From NCBI GenBank assembly GCA_905221605.1, contig CAJNDS010002496.1:228501-288500 (forward strand): 60,000 bases of DNA. Direction: 5' to 3'. The notes beneath the pieces are model-generated. The model worked only from the letters and a program-made list of their open reading frames with translations. It was not told the origin of the DNA and did no database searches. Below are positions 36,501 through 48,500 of this stretch, piece by piece; positions within the stretch are counted from its first letter, which is position 1, and every line of letters starts with the position of its first letter. Source of the stretch: Symbiodinium natans. Its lineage: Eukaryota; Sar; Dinophyceae; Suessiales; Symbiodiniaceae. Both the position numbers and the translations under genes were made by a program.

Positions 36501-39500
36501 TTCGAAGAGCAAACGCAGTATGACGTGTACTGCTGGGCACAGGACAGTGCAGTGAACAGCCAAGGAGTGCCGCGTCCGAACTACATGTCACATGCCTACA
36601 TGGTAACAGGGGTGAATTCCAGCTCAGCCCCTGCTGGCGGGCTCACTCAGAACATTTGGGTCACGGATTCGACTCCTCCCAGAATGATTTTTGTTCGGGC
36701 AGATGCTTTGGCAAGCGCCACGTTGCAAGTAACATTGCAGCTGGACGAGCCCGGTACGATCTGGTGCCAAGCAGTTCTTCCCAACGCGACGCAGCTTTCT
36801 GAATTTTGCCGCGCGGGTGACATTGGACAAGCTGGTGATCTGCAATCCTCGAATCCAATAGCGCCTTGCTATTTGGAAGATTTCGCCCTGACCTGAGCTT
36901 GAAAGCACGTGTTGTGGTTCCGAATCAAGCAAAAGCGGCCATGGTGTGTGCATTTGTCAGTGCAGCACTCTCCCAATCAAGTGCCTGAGGTGAAAGGAAA
37001 TCTGACAGCCACCAGCTTTCATGTGGAGGTTCCAGTTGCGTTCAGGGATGCCAGCATTGACATCAACAAGATTTTGCCGAAGAACGGACAGGAGGCGACC
37101 AACCTGACGTCAGAGACTGCGTACAACATTGCCTGCTTTGCAGAGGATGACTGGGTGTTACAGGCGGATGCTGCAGTGACCTCCGTCAGCTACACGTCTC
37201 CCAGCCTGCCTTTGCAAGTGTCGCTGAATGACACCGTCGCTTTGAAAGATGAGATTGGGCTGTTGGTCACGCTGGATGAGAGTCCGCCGTCGTTCACCAA
37301 GCTGCTTATTCCTGATCCCACGGCTGCCAACGACCGGATCGTCGTTGTGTTGTCCCTGAATGAGCCAGGCACCGCGTACTGCCGTGCCACTCGCTCGGAC
37401 TCTGGAGAGACAGCTGCCGACATGTCCATTAACCGAGTGATTGCAGCGGGGTGGTCGGCAGTTTTTGCTGGCAGTGATGTCTCCATAGAAATGACAAAGT
37501 TGGAGAACGTCGACCCAAGTCTGACAGCCAGGGACGACGTGGATGTGCTCTTCGAAGAGCAAACGCAGTATGACGTGTACTGCTGGGCACAGGACAGTGC
37601 AGTGAACAGCCAAGGAGTGCCGCGTCCGAACTACATGTCACATGCCTACATGGCAACAGGGGTGAATTCCAGCTCAGCCCCTGCTGGCGGGCTCACTCAG
37701 AACATTTGGGTCACGGATTCGACTCCTCCCAGAATGATCTTTGTTCGGGCAGATGCTTTGGCAAGTGCCACGTTGCAAGTAACGTTGCAGCTGGACGAGC
37801 CCGGTACGATCTGGTGCCAAGTGACAGAGGTTGCATCCGCACCTGCGGGCACTTACTGCAACGAGTTGGATGTACAGGATTGGAGTTCTTCGTCAGATTG
37901 CTTCTTCGAAGTCTTTGCGAAAGCCAGTGTCGCTCCAGCAGATGCCCTTTTCTCCGTGTTTGTGCCAGAAGCCTTCAGCAACGTTGACCTGAACATCGAC
38001 CGAGTAGTGAGCAAGGATGGCACTTCAAGCGCGAGGTTGTCCTCCCAGCATGCATATGCCATCTTCTGTCTCGCAGAGGATGACTGGAAGATCCAGGCAA
38101 AATTGGCTGTCAAGTCTGTGTAGATGTAGTGGCTTCAGTTCAGTGCCCTGTGGGCTCTCTGTGCTCTTCTGTGCTCTCTCTTGAACTCTCTCGGGTCGTG
38201 GGCAGGCCGATAGCCTTTCATCGCTGCCTGACTACACGTCTCCAGGAGGACCACGTCGAGTTTTTTTTTGTTAGCTTGCCTGTAAACAGGCACAGAAGGG
38301 CAGGATACCAAATGATGCCACTAACAAATTTCGCAGGTCGCAGGGACATGATGCATCCCAAGCAGTCACTGCGCCTGGCCCAACGCGTGGTGTCGCATGT
38401 GCAAAGCTCCTAGAAAAATGCAGGGAAGGTCTCAACTCCCCTCCTTCCTCCCCCCCATCCCCTTCCCACCTTCCCCCCTTCCCCCCCCCATTCCCCCCCC
38501 CCCTTCCCCCCCTCCCCCCCCTTCCCCCCCCTTCCCCCCCCTTTCCCCCCCTTCCCCCCCTTCCCCCCCCTTCCCCCTTCCCCCCCTTCCCCCCCTTCCC
38601 CCCCCCCCCCCTCCCCCCCTTCACCCCTCTTCTCCCCTTCTTCTCCCTTCTTCCCCCTTTCCCCCTTCTCTTCCCCCTTCTCTTCCCCCCTTCTCTTCCC
38701 CCCTTCTCTCCCCCCTTCTCTTCCCCCCTTCTCTTCCCCCCTTCTCTTCCCCCCTCTTCTCTCTTCCCCCCTTCTCTTCCCCTCTCCCCCTCTCCCCCCT
38801 CCCCCCTTCCCCCCTTCCCCCTTCCCCCCTTCCCCCTTCCCCCCCTTCCCCCCTTCCCCCTTCCCCCCTTCCCCCCTTCCCCCCTTCCCCCCTTCCCCCC
38901 CCCCCCTTCCCCCATTCCCCCCTTCCCCCCTTCCCCCTTCCCCCCTTCCCCCCTTCCCCCTTCCCCCTTCCCCCCTTCCCACCTTCCCCCCTTTTATGGG
39001 AAACTCTGCTTGTCTGCTCACTGAGCTGCCTTAGCTTCGCTTGTCGGTCCAGGACCCAACCAAGTGAACTTGACAGATGCGCAGCTGTTGCGCGACACGA
39101 TTGGATCGTTGACGACCTTGGACGAGGCTTGTTTTGGTGTGGTCACCCGCTACTGTCTTCAAAATCTGAATGCCGGCTGCGCAATCATTCACATTTGAGT
39201 GATGACTTCTGGGCAGAGTCGGGGCAGATAGGCTTGGGCTGCAGGCTCCGCCAATGTTCACTTTGCTGACTATTGAAGACCCCACGCAGACCAATGACCG
39301 CATAATGGTGACCTTTGCATTGAACGAGGCCGGAGATTGACAATGTCGACCGTAGATCATGGGGCAACCCTGAATAGATCTGAAGATGCTTTGCCAGGCT
39401 GGCACTGCATTTTGCCGGCCTACTCGGCGTGATTCAGGCGAAACTGCGCAGGATATCTCCATCAATCGAATTATCAGCGCTGGATGGTCGGCTGCATATG

Positions 39501-42500
39501 ATGGAAGCGGTGGTGATCGCACCCTCGAGATGACGGGTATTGAGAATGTCCTCTTGCATGAGCTGGAGCCGCTTGTTGAGGCAGGAACAGAGGCAACGGA
39601 GTCAACACTAGCAAAACAGATCATGGCCATCCCGAGGCGCAGCAGTATGATGTATACTGCTGGGCGAGAGACAACGCTGTGGACATGCAAGGGTTCGCGA
39701 GGCCCAACTTCATGACGCATCCCAGCTGCATTAGATTCACTCGATTGCATGAGCATCGGCGCTCTCTGTACCTTCAGAGACTCGCTGTAGGCATGCGTAC
39801 GTGGGGACTTCCGTTGGGAACGAAACTGCGCCCAGCGGTGGAAAGATCGCCTCGAGCCAAGAATCGAGCTGCCGTGGCACTCCCTGGGACACTGGGACAC
39901 TGAACGATCTGAACCATGCACATCTGAATGTTCACGCTCAGGAAGCGGTGTGGATTACTGACAGCACTGCTCCGACCCTGTACTTTGTGCGGGCGGGCGG
40001 CGTGAAGACGGAGGATGCTGGCATATGAGAGTAGACTTAAAGCCTTAACGTAGGATATTTATGTAGAGCGAGAGAGAGAGCGAGAGCGACAGAGGACGTG
40101 TGGACTGGGCTGGGCGCGCCTTGCGCGCGCGCCGGGGGGGGGGAGCGTCTGCACCCCCTCATGCCCCGTAGTAGAAGAAGAAGGAGAAGAAGACGAATAA
40201 GAAGAAGCAGAAAAAGAAGACGGAGAAGACGACGAAGAAGAAGAAGACAGAGAGAGAGAGAGAGAGAGAGAGTCTCTCACGTCGACTGGATCACGAACCG
40301 GGCGGGCCTCGTGCGCGGAGGGCGTGCTTGCGCGTCCTTCAAGCCCTGCAGAAGAAGAAGAAAAAGAAGAATATACTCTGAAAAAATGTTGTAGAAAGAC
40401 CCATCAAAAGACCTGAAGGCACTCACGCTAGACGCTCGAAAGGGCAAGAAAGCGGCTGAAGGACACCCTCCAGGTGACACTGCAGCTCTCCGAGCCAGGG
40501 ACCGTGTGGTGTCCTGCACTTAAACATCCACCGACAAGAGCAGACCTAAGAAGGCCCCAACCATCTTCTTGAGCCATCCTTTTGAGCTTGAGGTCAGGCT
40601 GCCGAGCCAGCAAATGCCTCCAGCTCTCTCTACTGCCATGAAGACGAGATAAGCACCGACCCTTTGTCCTCCTGCTACTGGGAGACTTTTGTCAAGGGCT
40701 CTGATGACCCGGCCACAAGCTTCAGTGCGGAAGTGCGCGAAGCTTTCGAATACGTCGAAGTTGAAGTCAATCGCATATGGCGGAAGAACACGGCAGCCTC
40801 AGATCCGCTCCTTCCGGTCGGGGCCCCCGGTGAGTATCAGTTGCGATGTCGTGGAGCTGCGCCGTGGCTTTTTGCACTCTTTTTTGCACATGCAGGAAAC
40901 GGGCTACAAGGTCTTCTGCTATGCGGAGGACGATTGGCCGGTTCAAGCACAGAGTGCAACAACGTCAGCCATTCGCCCAATGAGCCAGTGCATGTGCTAA
41001 TTGTATGATGCTTGATGAAATGTCGACTTAAGTCATCTATGTCCCTGTTTTGCCAGCTTAGGTCTACTTCAATGCGTCTGGACTGGAGCCACAAAAGAGC
41101 ACCCTTGCATCTGGCATAGCTTTCAAGGACCTTGCTTGCACCTTTCAGAAATCAGTTTATGGAGAGAACATGATGGCGACATGAAGCATGTTACGACGAC
41201 AATGCTCTTGGTGCAATTCCCGGGCCAAAAGGCGAGTAGCTCAGTAGCGAGACGCAGCATCGCAGCTCGGTCTTTGAAGGACGCCGTGGGCCTGCGCACA
41301 ACGCTGGACCTGACGCCTCCCAACATCACGCTGTCGAATCCCCAATCGCCCTCCGAATCGTCGCTCACGGTTCTGGTGACACTTTCCGAAGCGGGCACAG
41401 CCTGAGGCTCAGCTCGTCCTTTTTTGGCTTTTTGCTGCGTTTTGTAAAAAGAGCTTATTTCATAACTGATCCGTATAAACCAAACTGCTTTGCTGCTCTT
41501 CTCAAACTGAGCAGCGCTTTAAGGCTTGGTGCAAGGCCGTGCGTGGCTCCGCTGGCTCCGCTTTTGTCCCTTCGGTGTTGGAGATCTTGAGTGCCGGCTT
41601 CAGTGCCGCGATGCCAAACGACCCCTATGCGGCAACTGTGATGCTTACCGGTGAAGATGCAACGGTTCCTTTCGTTCGTGGAACAGACTATGAGGCGCTG
41701 TAGCTGTGATGGGGACCACAGAGAGTTGATTTTCTTGTTGGCACTGGGTGCGTGACTTAACTAATTTCTTGAGACATGCAAAACGAGACTCTTTTCAGAC
41801 AATAGCCCTAGACCCTCAACCCTGCCTCAATGCTCAACCTGAAGCTGAACTCCGCACTCGCGTCCATAGACAGAACAAACTCCAGGGGTATGGGATTTAG
41901 AGCGGCTGAGCGGCTCAGAGGGTGCCCGCGATTAGACGTGCTAAAATTCCGCGAAAGGACAGTTTCTGCGAAAGATGCCTTTGACACAGCAATGTAGATG
42001 AACTGCCGCGTGACTCTCCCTGTACTCGTGAGAGACCACTCCCGGTATGTTCGGCCAGCAGACTAAGCCACTTTGCACAACAAAGCCTGGGCCCTTCGGT
42101 GACATGGTTTGTGTCCTGCACGCTTCAACCGTGGTACCTGCCACCAAATGGCCCGGCTCAAGAGCGCAGGCTTCAATACCCAGCTTTCACAAACAGGTGT
42201 GAGAGGCTGCCAGGTGTGTGTGTGTGTGTGTGTGTGTGTTCAGTATTTGCCGCAGAATGCTTCCGAACGGTAGGCGCACAGCTTGCGCTTCAAGTAGTTG
42301 CAAAACGTTTGCTATCGCTTGTCAAGGACGAAGGATGCTTTCGAGTCCAGTACACAATTCCTAAGACTTGCCTTGTATTCTGCTGTTGCCTCGTTTCCTT
42401 GAGCTTTGATCGTTGAAGATCGCTGTGCAGAGGGTACATGATGTTTATCGTGTAGGATCAGAGCAGGGACGCTGGGTGCCGTTGTTGTGGCTTCAGAGAC

Positions 42501-45500
42501 AGTCGGTGCTGCATAGGGCTTTGTTCCTGCTTCGGACATGGATGGGGTGTATGCAGTCTCGGCTCGTCGAGGCATGAAGTTAACGTGCCACCACTGCCTG
42601 CCAGGTCTTCTGCTATGCAGAAGATGACTCATGCTACGAGCTTAACTGTACAGCTGGCGCAGAAGGTCTACAGTCAGAGGCAAAGGAAACACGGCACAGC
42701 TTGTAAGCTCTATCGGGCATTCAGGTGATGGCTGCGCATATGGAGCAGGAATCGCTTCGGATGAGATTGCGCAAACCCGAACGAGCATCCGCACATTGGA
42801 CTGACCCCTTGAATTTCTTGCAAGTGTGGTAGCCAAAGACAACAGTATCTCCCATCAGTGACCAGCTGACTCTTGCGTAGCAGGACACGACACCGCCACT
42901 TTTGCGAGTGATCAACGTTCGGTCCATCGCTCGAGATCAAGTTCAAATCACAATCCAGGCATGCCCTGCCAGAGACGAGCTTCACGGGTTTGCTTGTGTC
43001 ATGAACACTGAGCCTTCAGAATGTTGTCGGCCAGGCTGATGAGGGAGTGCGCTTATGGTGTGCTGTTTGGGCCTCAAGGAGTTTGGATTCGATACAATCT
43101 TTTTGCGAATACATATTTCCTGCCCTTGCAAGGCATGGCCGACGGAAACACCTCCGACAGATGGGCTGGGATTTCCTTTGAACGCCACGAACTTCGAAGA
43201 CATCATCAAGGACGGAGCTTCGCTTCAATGCACGGACTCCCGTGGAGCAGCCTGCGGAAGCTTCTGGGTTTATGACCTGGATGACCTCGAGGACCCTTGA
43301 AAGACGAGACGGTATCATGCTAGCTGCTAGAAGGGGTCTTCTGAAGTTCAAAACGTTCAAAGCGCAAGAGCAAATCTAACCGGAAAGACGTCTTCATGCG
43401 AGTTTTGGAGAATTAGCTGTTGCTTCTAAGAGGACACCAGCTTGGACGGTTTGGCATCTTTACCAGCTTACAGAGACGATCAGACCTGGAGACACAATGA
43501 AGATGTGGTGATTCTATTGAGTGGTCTTTCTGAGCAGACTGAGTACAGCCACATCTATTGCTATGCAGAAGATGATGAAGATGATGGCCTGGAGCTTACA
43601 CGGCTGTTGCTTTCCGGCTCAGGTATCAGTCCACTAGTCCAATGAGTTGCAGGACACCACCTAGTCAACAATGCCAGTTTAGGAACGAGAAGGCGAAGAT
43701 GGCAAGCTGCAGAAGAAAGCGCAGCATGTAGTCTCCCTATCCCTAAAAGATGATTCTCAGAGGAGGAAAGTGGCAAAGGTTACCCGAAAGTCGAGAAGAG
43801 GATCCTGCATTGTCAAGTCCGTTGCTGTCTCGTTGCACGTCTAAGTCGGTCTGTATCTGCTATCCCTCTAGAAACTCCCACTCTGTGCTCTTTTCAGGTA
43901 GGCTGATTCTACTGTGTTGCGCGCACTCGCAATCTTTTTTGAGTCCTCACTGCAATGAATGTCAGGTCTGGGAGCTGCTCCGAATAAGATGACTTATGAC
44001 ACCGGAGACCTCAGAAGCCAAGTGGTCGTCATTCATCAGGGGCTCGGGAACATGACCACGCTCGATGAAACCCCACCAATTTTCACTCAGCTCAGCATCC
44101 AGGATCCGACTAACTTCCAGGATCGCATTGAGATCGCTTTCGCCCTCAACGAGCCCGGAACGGCCTACTGCCGAGCCACGCGATCTGACTCAGGCGAGAC
44201 TGGCGCTGACATGTACATCTCATGGATTCAGACGGCTGGGTGGTCATCTGCGCATGATGGGTCCACGGCGCCTTCAACAATCGAGATTCGCAAGTTGGAG
44301 AACTTGGATCCACTTCTAACCAACCGCGATGATGAGGATGTGGCAATTCTGGAGGCATCCGGTAGCTTTGGTCTGCTTAAGGGTCTCTTAGTGTTTCTTA
44401 TCACCACCCCCTTAACCTAAAACACCGCGGGGGTGGTGACCTTTCTGCTGGAGGCCGCGGTGTTTTTCGGAGGGTTGGGCCCATTCCACGGCCAGGAGAC
44501 ACAGAAAAAACACCGTGGGGGGGCGAACCCGGGTTACCACCCCCGCGGTGTTTTTATTCTATAAGGCTTATCGAGATCCGGTGATCTTCAGGAGTTTCTT
44601 TTCAAGGCTTGACCCCCCTTACGTGGAGTGCCTACCCACAGACCTGGAGAATCCTTGAGGGCCTCCCAGAGAATCGGGATTCTCTGCGGGCGGGTACTCC
44701 GCATGAACGCTTCTCTCGTGAGCACTCCAGGGTTGCTTGCGGGATTCTCGGCAGGATTCTCTGAGACTCCAAAAATACCCTGCGGAAGTCTCTGCAAGAT
44801 TTTTTGAGGTGGTCACTCTTGTGAGATTTGTTGTAGGACTCTCTGTGCGGGCGGGATTCTCTGCCTGATTTTTTGGGTGAGGGCACTCCAGGCATACTCT
44901 GCAGGATTCTGCGGGCATTCCACTAAAATTCTTGGGAAGGCACTCCAGGGATAGCCGAGGTACCGCGGTTGGGAAACGAACAACAACATGCGGTACACCT
45001 GTGCAAACAACTCGTCCACCCAGGAAACCGACATGGATTTTCGTGCAAAAAGGGGCCTGGATAGACATTTTCAGTGGGCATTTTGGTCTTGGTCTCTGGA
45101 AGAAGAGGGAAACTTCTAGAAAATCACAATAGCTAAGCCCTAAGCCTTACACCTAAACCTGACAAATCCCAGACCTTAACCCTAAACCCAAAACGAAAAC
45201 CTTAGACAGCAACCCTAAACCCTGAACCCGCCAAACGCCCCAAACCCAAATCTGAATCCGTAAAACCTCAGCCTTAAAACCAGAAACAAATCTAGCCTCT
45301 TTTCAGGGGGTGGATATACATTTTTCCGGTCCAAACTTGGGCTCCAACTCAGGTACCGAGCACCCAGCAAAACTTAATCTTGCCTTTTGTAGGGACTTAT
45401 AGACCCAAAAAAGGTTTAAAGTTTAACCCTACTGGGCTGCTCAGTCAAAAGTGCGGCCTTGTGGGTGCCTCCCTTTGGATTTGGACCAAAGTGTAAGGCT

Positions 45501-48500
45501 TTTAGGAGGTTTTCGGGTTCAGGACTACTGCTTAGCTTGTTTAAGGTTTCACTTGCCCTGGTTTAAAGTTTAAACAGAAGAGTTTAGGCCTTAGAGCTTA
45601 GGACACGAGTATGCGTGTGTTTGTCCCGTTTGTTCTTGATCTTTGTCTCTGGAAGGAGAGAGAAAAAAGAAACCAAGTAATGAACGAAGAGGGGAACTAA
45701 ACCCCCTTACAAACCAGAAAAAGCCTAAATTTCTCGCTCAGCCAAAACGGGGGCATGCAGGGGCCTTCTTGGGATCTGGACAAAAGTTTTAAGGCTTTTG
45801 GAGGTTTTAAGGTATAGGGTTTAGGGTTTAGAGTTGACTGTTTATTTAAGGTTTCGGGCTTAAGGTTCTACAACCCGAATCGGGCGGGGACCCGGGTAGC
45901 GCAGTGGTGTACACCGTACACCGCACGGCAGAGGCACCGCCATGAATTATAGGCCTGAGGGTTTAAGGCATGTCCGGGTTTAAACTGAAGGGCTTAGTAC
46001 TTAGGGCTTAGGACGCGAGTGTGTGTGTGTGTGTGTGTGTTTGTCCCTTTTGTTTTGATCTTTGTCTCTGGAAAGAGAGAAAGAAGGAAGTCAAAGTAGG
46101 GAACCAAGAGAGGCGCTAAACCCCAAACCTTGAACTCTGAACCGAAGCCCTAGTGGACCTAAGCCCTAAACCCAAAACCCAGGAAACCAACAAGCAAACA
46201 GAAAGAGCAAAGGAAGCAAAACCTGGCTCCTTTTTCAGAAAGAGTGGGCAAATATACTTTGGATGTCGGATACACAAGCCAAAGCAAGCGGGCACCCAGG
46301 TAGCACGTTTGAGCGCGTGACGGCAGCCCGAAATAGAACGAGCAATTTAGGCTGTTTCTGGTTTATGGGGGGGTTTAGTTCCCCTCTTTGTTCGTTATGT
46401 GGTTTCCTTTTTTCTCTCTCTCCTTCCAGAGACAAAGATCAAGAACAAAGGCACGAATACACACGCATTCGCGTCCTAAGCTCTAAGGCCTAAACCCTTC
46501 AGTTTAAACCAGGGCAAGCGAAACCTTAGCAAGCCTTAAACTTTGGTCCAGACCGCAAGGGAGGCACCCACAAGGCCGCACTTTTGGCTGAGCAGCCCAG
46601 TAGGGTTAACTTTAAACTTTTTGGGTGTGTAAGTCCCAATAGGAAAGTTTAAGTTTTGTGGGTGCTCGGTACGTGAGTTTCAGGCCAAGTTTGGACCTGA
46701 AGCCAGGAGCTGGGTCTGCCAGCACTCCACAGAGGCAGAAAAAACCCTCTCTGGGCAAACGGGGTACTCGCAGGATTTTAGCGGTTTAAGCCTTTGTTTG
46801 GGGTTTGGAAGCTAGAAGGCGTGGGTGCGTGCGTTGATTGTTGGATTGTCCCGAGTCTTGTGGTTGCCACATCGTGAAAAGACCCTTGGCCAGGTCCTTT
46901 TTTTTGGAAGTCTGCAAGGTGGGGGCTTCAATTGTTTGTCTGACTCGTATCCTGTTTGTTAAACCACGGTGGCGGCCAGTTTTGGGAGTGGAAGAGAACT
47001 AAGTTTCAGCATCCTGATAATCAAGAGAAGATCCAGTGCCTCGTCTCCTTTGCACCCGTTTTCTGGGCAGTGCAAGATCACAGTATCCAGTGTAGTGGCG
47101 CAAAGAACACGTTAAGTGGAGCCCCGAGATATACATCAAGCCCTGTTTTTTGAAAAGTTTGAAGCGGGGGGTCCAGTATCTCGTTGCCTGGGCAGTCGGT
47201 TTTTGGCACAGGGCAGGATTGCAGAGTCCATAATAGTTGCAAAAAATGAGTTTAAGCGGAACCCCGACATACACCTTAAGCCCAGTTTTTTGATGGGTTA
47301 GAAATCCCAAACGTGGTTTTTTTTATGTTTTTCGGCTTCGGATTTGGGCGAGGTGCGGGTGCGAAAACCAAGGAAAAACACCGAACCCCCCAGGACCCCA
47401 ATCGAAAAAAAACTGCGGGGGTCCCCCCCCCCCTCCGGTGTTTTTCTTAAGGGGTGGTGATGTGTTTCTTGGGCATTCAACACATGTAACTCGTTTAACC
47501 ATTGTGTCTCCTTGGAGGCACAGCAATACGACATATACTGTTGGGCTCTGGACAGCGCGGTGGACACCGCTGGCTTGGCCAGACCGAACTACATGTCACA
47601 GAGTTATGCGATCGCGGAGGTCAACTCCACTGCTTCCCCAGCTGGAGGTGCAGAAAAGCAAATTCTCTGTAGATCAAATATGCGCTCTTTCCGATTCTGC
47701 CAGGTTCGACACGAGGTGTCTGGGTAGTGGACGTCACACCTCCGCGGATCATCTTAGTTGGTGCAGAGGCGCTTCTTAATTGATGCCATCCAGAGCGCAG
47801 TTGACAGAGCAAAGAGAATCCAGTGACGGCGTAGGGACATTTTGATGCATTGGGTGGTGCAGTGGTGTGCTCAGTGTGCTCAAAGGCCATCTCATCGTCA
47901 GAGCTGCAAGTCACGCTACAGCTCGATGAGCCAGGCACCGCCTTGCCCTTGGTCTCTGACTTCTTGGCTCTCAGAGTCTCAGAGCACCTGCCTTGTTGGG
48001 ATGTGATGGATGCCCTGGCCAAGGTCTGGTGCCAACCAGGCTGGTGCAAATTTCGCTCAACCATAGGATCCTTGTAGCCTGCCTTGTCTTTGAGAATTGA
48101 GATGAGTGCAGGCGACATCTCTGGTGACCTGACGCAGTGCCAGAGCTCTGAAGTGCAGAATGTGTCTTCGACCGCTGACTGCTTCTGGATCACGCTCATA
48201 CAGTCCAACGACTTCCGAGCAGATGTTCACGAAGCCTTCGTGGACGTTTCCATCAACATGAACCTTCTGCACCCTCACAGTGGGCATCCTGCTAGTGCTC
48301 TGACCCCGGAGACACCGTACGAGATTTTCTGTTATGCAGAGGATGACTGGCAAGCACAGGCACTTTGCATCTTGCATGATGGGCTGCCATTCGCGGTACC
48401 TGCCTTTCTGCGAGCTTCGAGCTTTCCGCATCGTTTGTTCCGATTGGGTGGCTGAGTACTGGATTCTGGCATACGTTGAATCGCATATGCGGTCTGTCGC

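Larger units (their letters stand above)
44400..47461. mobile_element. Non-autonomous TIR DNA transposon, 3062 bases
   Basis: The left end begins ATCACCACCCCCTTAA and continues to AAAACACCG. The right end is its inverted copy (CGGTGTTTTTCTTAAGG...GGTGGTGAT); the terminal about 26 bases match with three mismatches and one gap. Directly outside both ends stands the same 9 bases, GTGTTTCTT (44391-44399 and 47462-47470), a perfect target-site duplication. Inside I see no transposase-like frame, only repeats, so it is probably non-autonomous. A 9-base duplication is typical of Mutator-like elements, but other families cannot be excluded. It sits wholly within an intron of the giant gene. Confidence 0.88.

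Noticed and set aside
36102-37613. Long - strand frames of 100-150 codons opposite the A4 and A5 modules
   Set aside because: They duplicate exactly with the repeats and are mirror shadows of the + strand coding sequence.
38271-39269. Long Pro/Ser-rich frame on + and Gly/Arg/Glu-rich frames on -
   Set aside because: Artefacts of the C/T tract; the flanking exons of the giant gene show that this is an intron.
45893-45960. tRNA-like A-box (GTAGCGCAGTGG) inside the transposon, possible SINE
   Set aside because: No B-box at the expected distance and no A-rich tail; the match is short.
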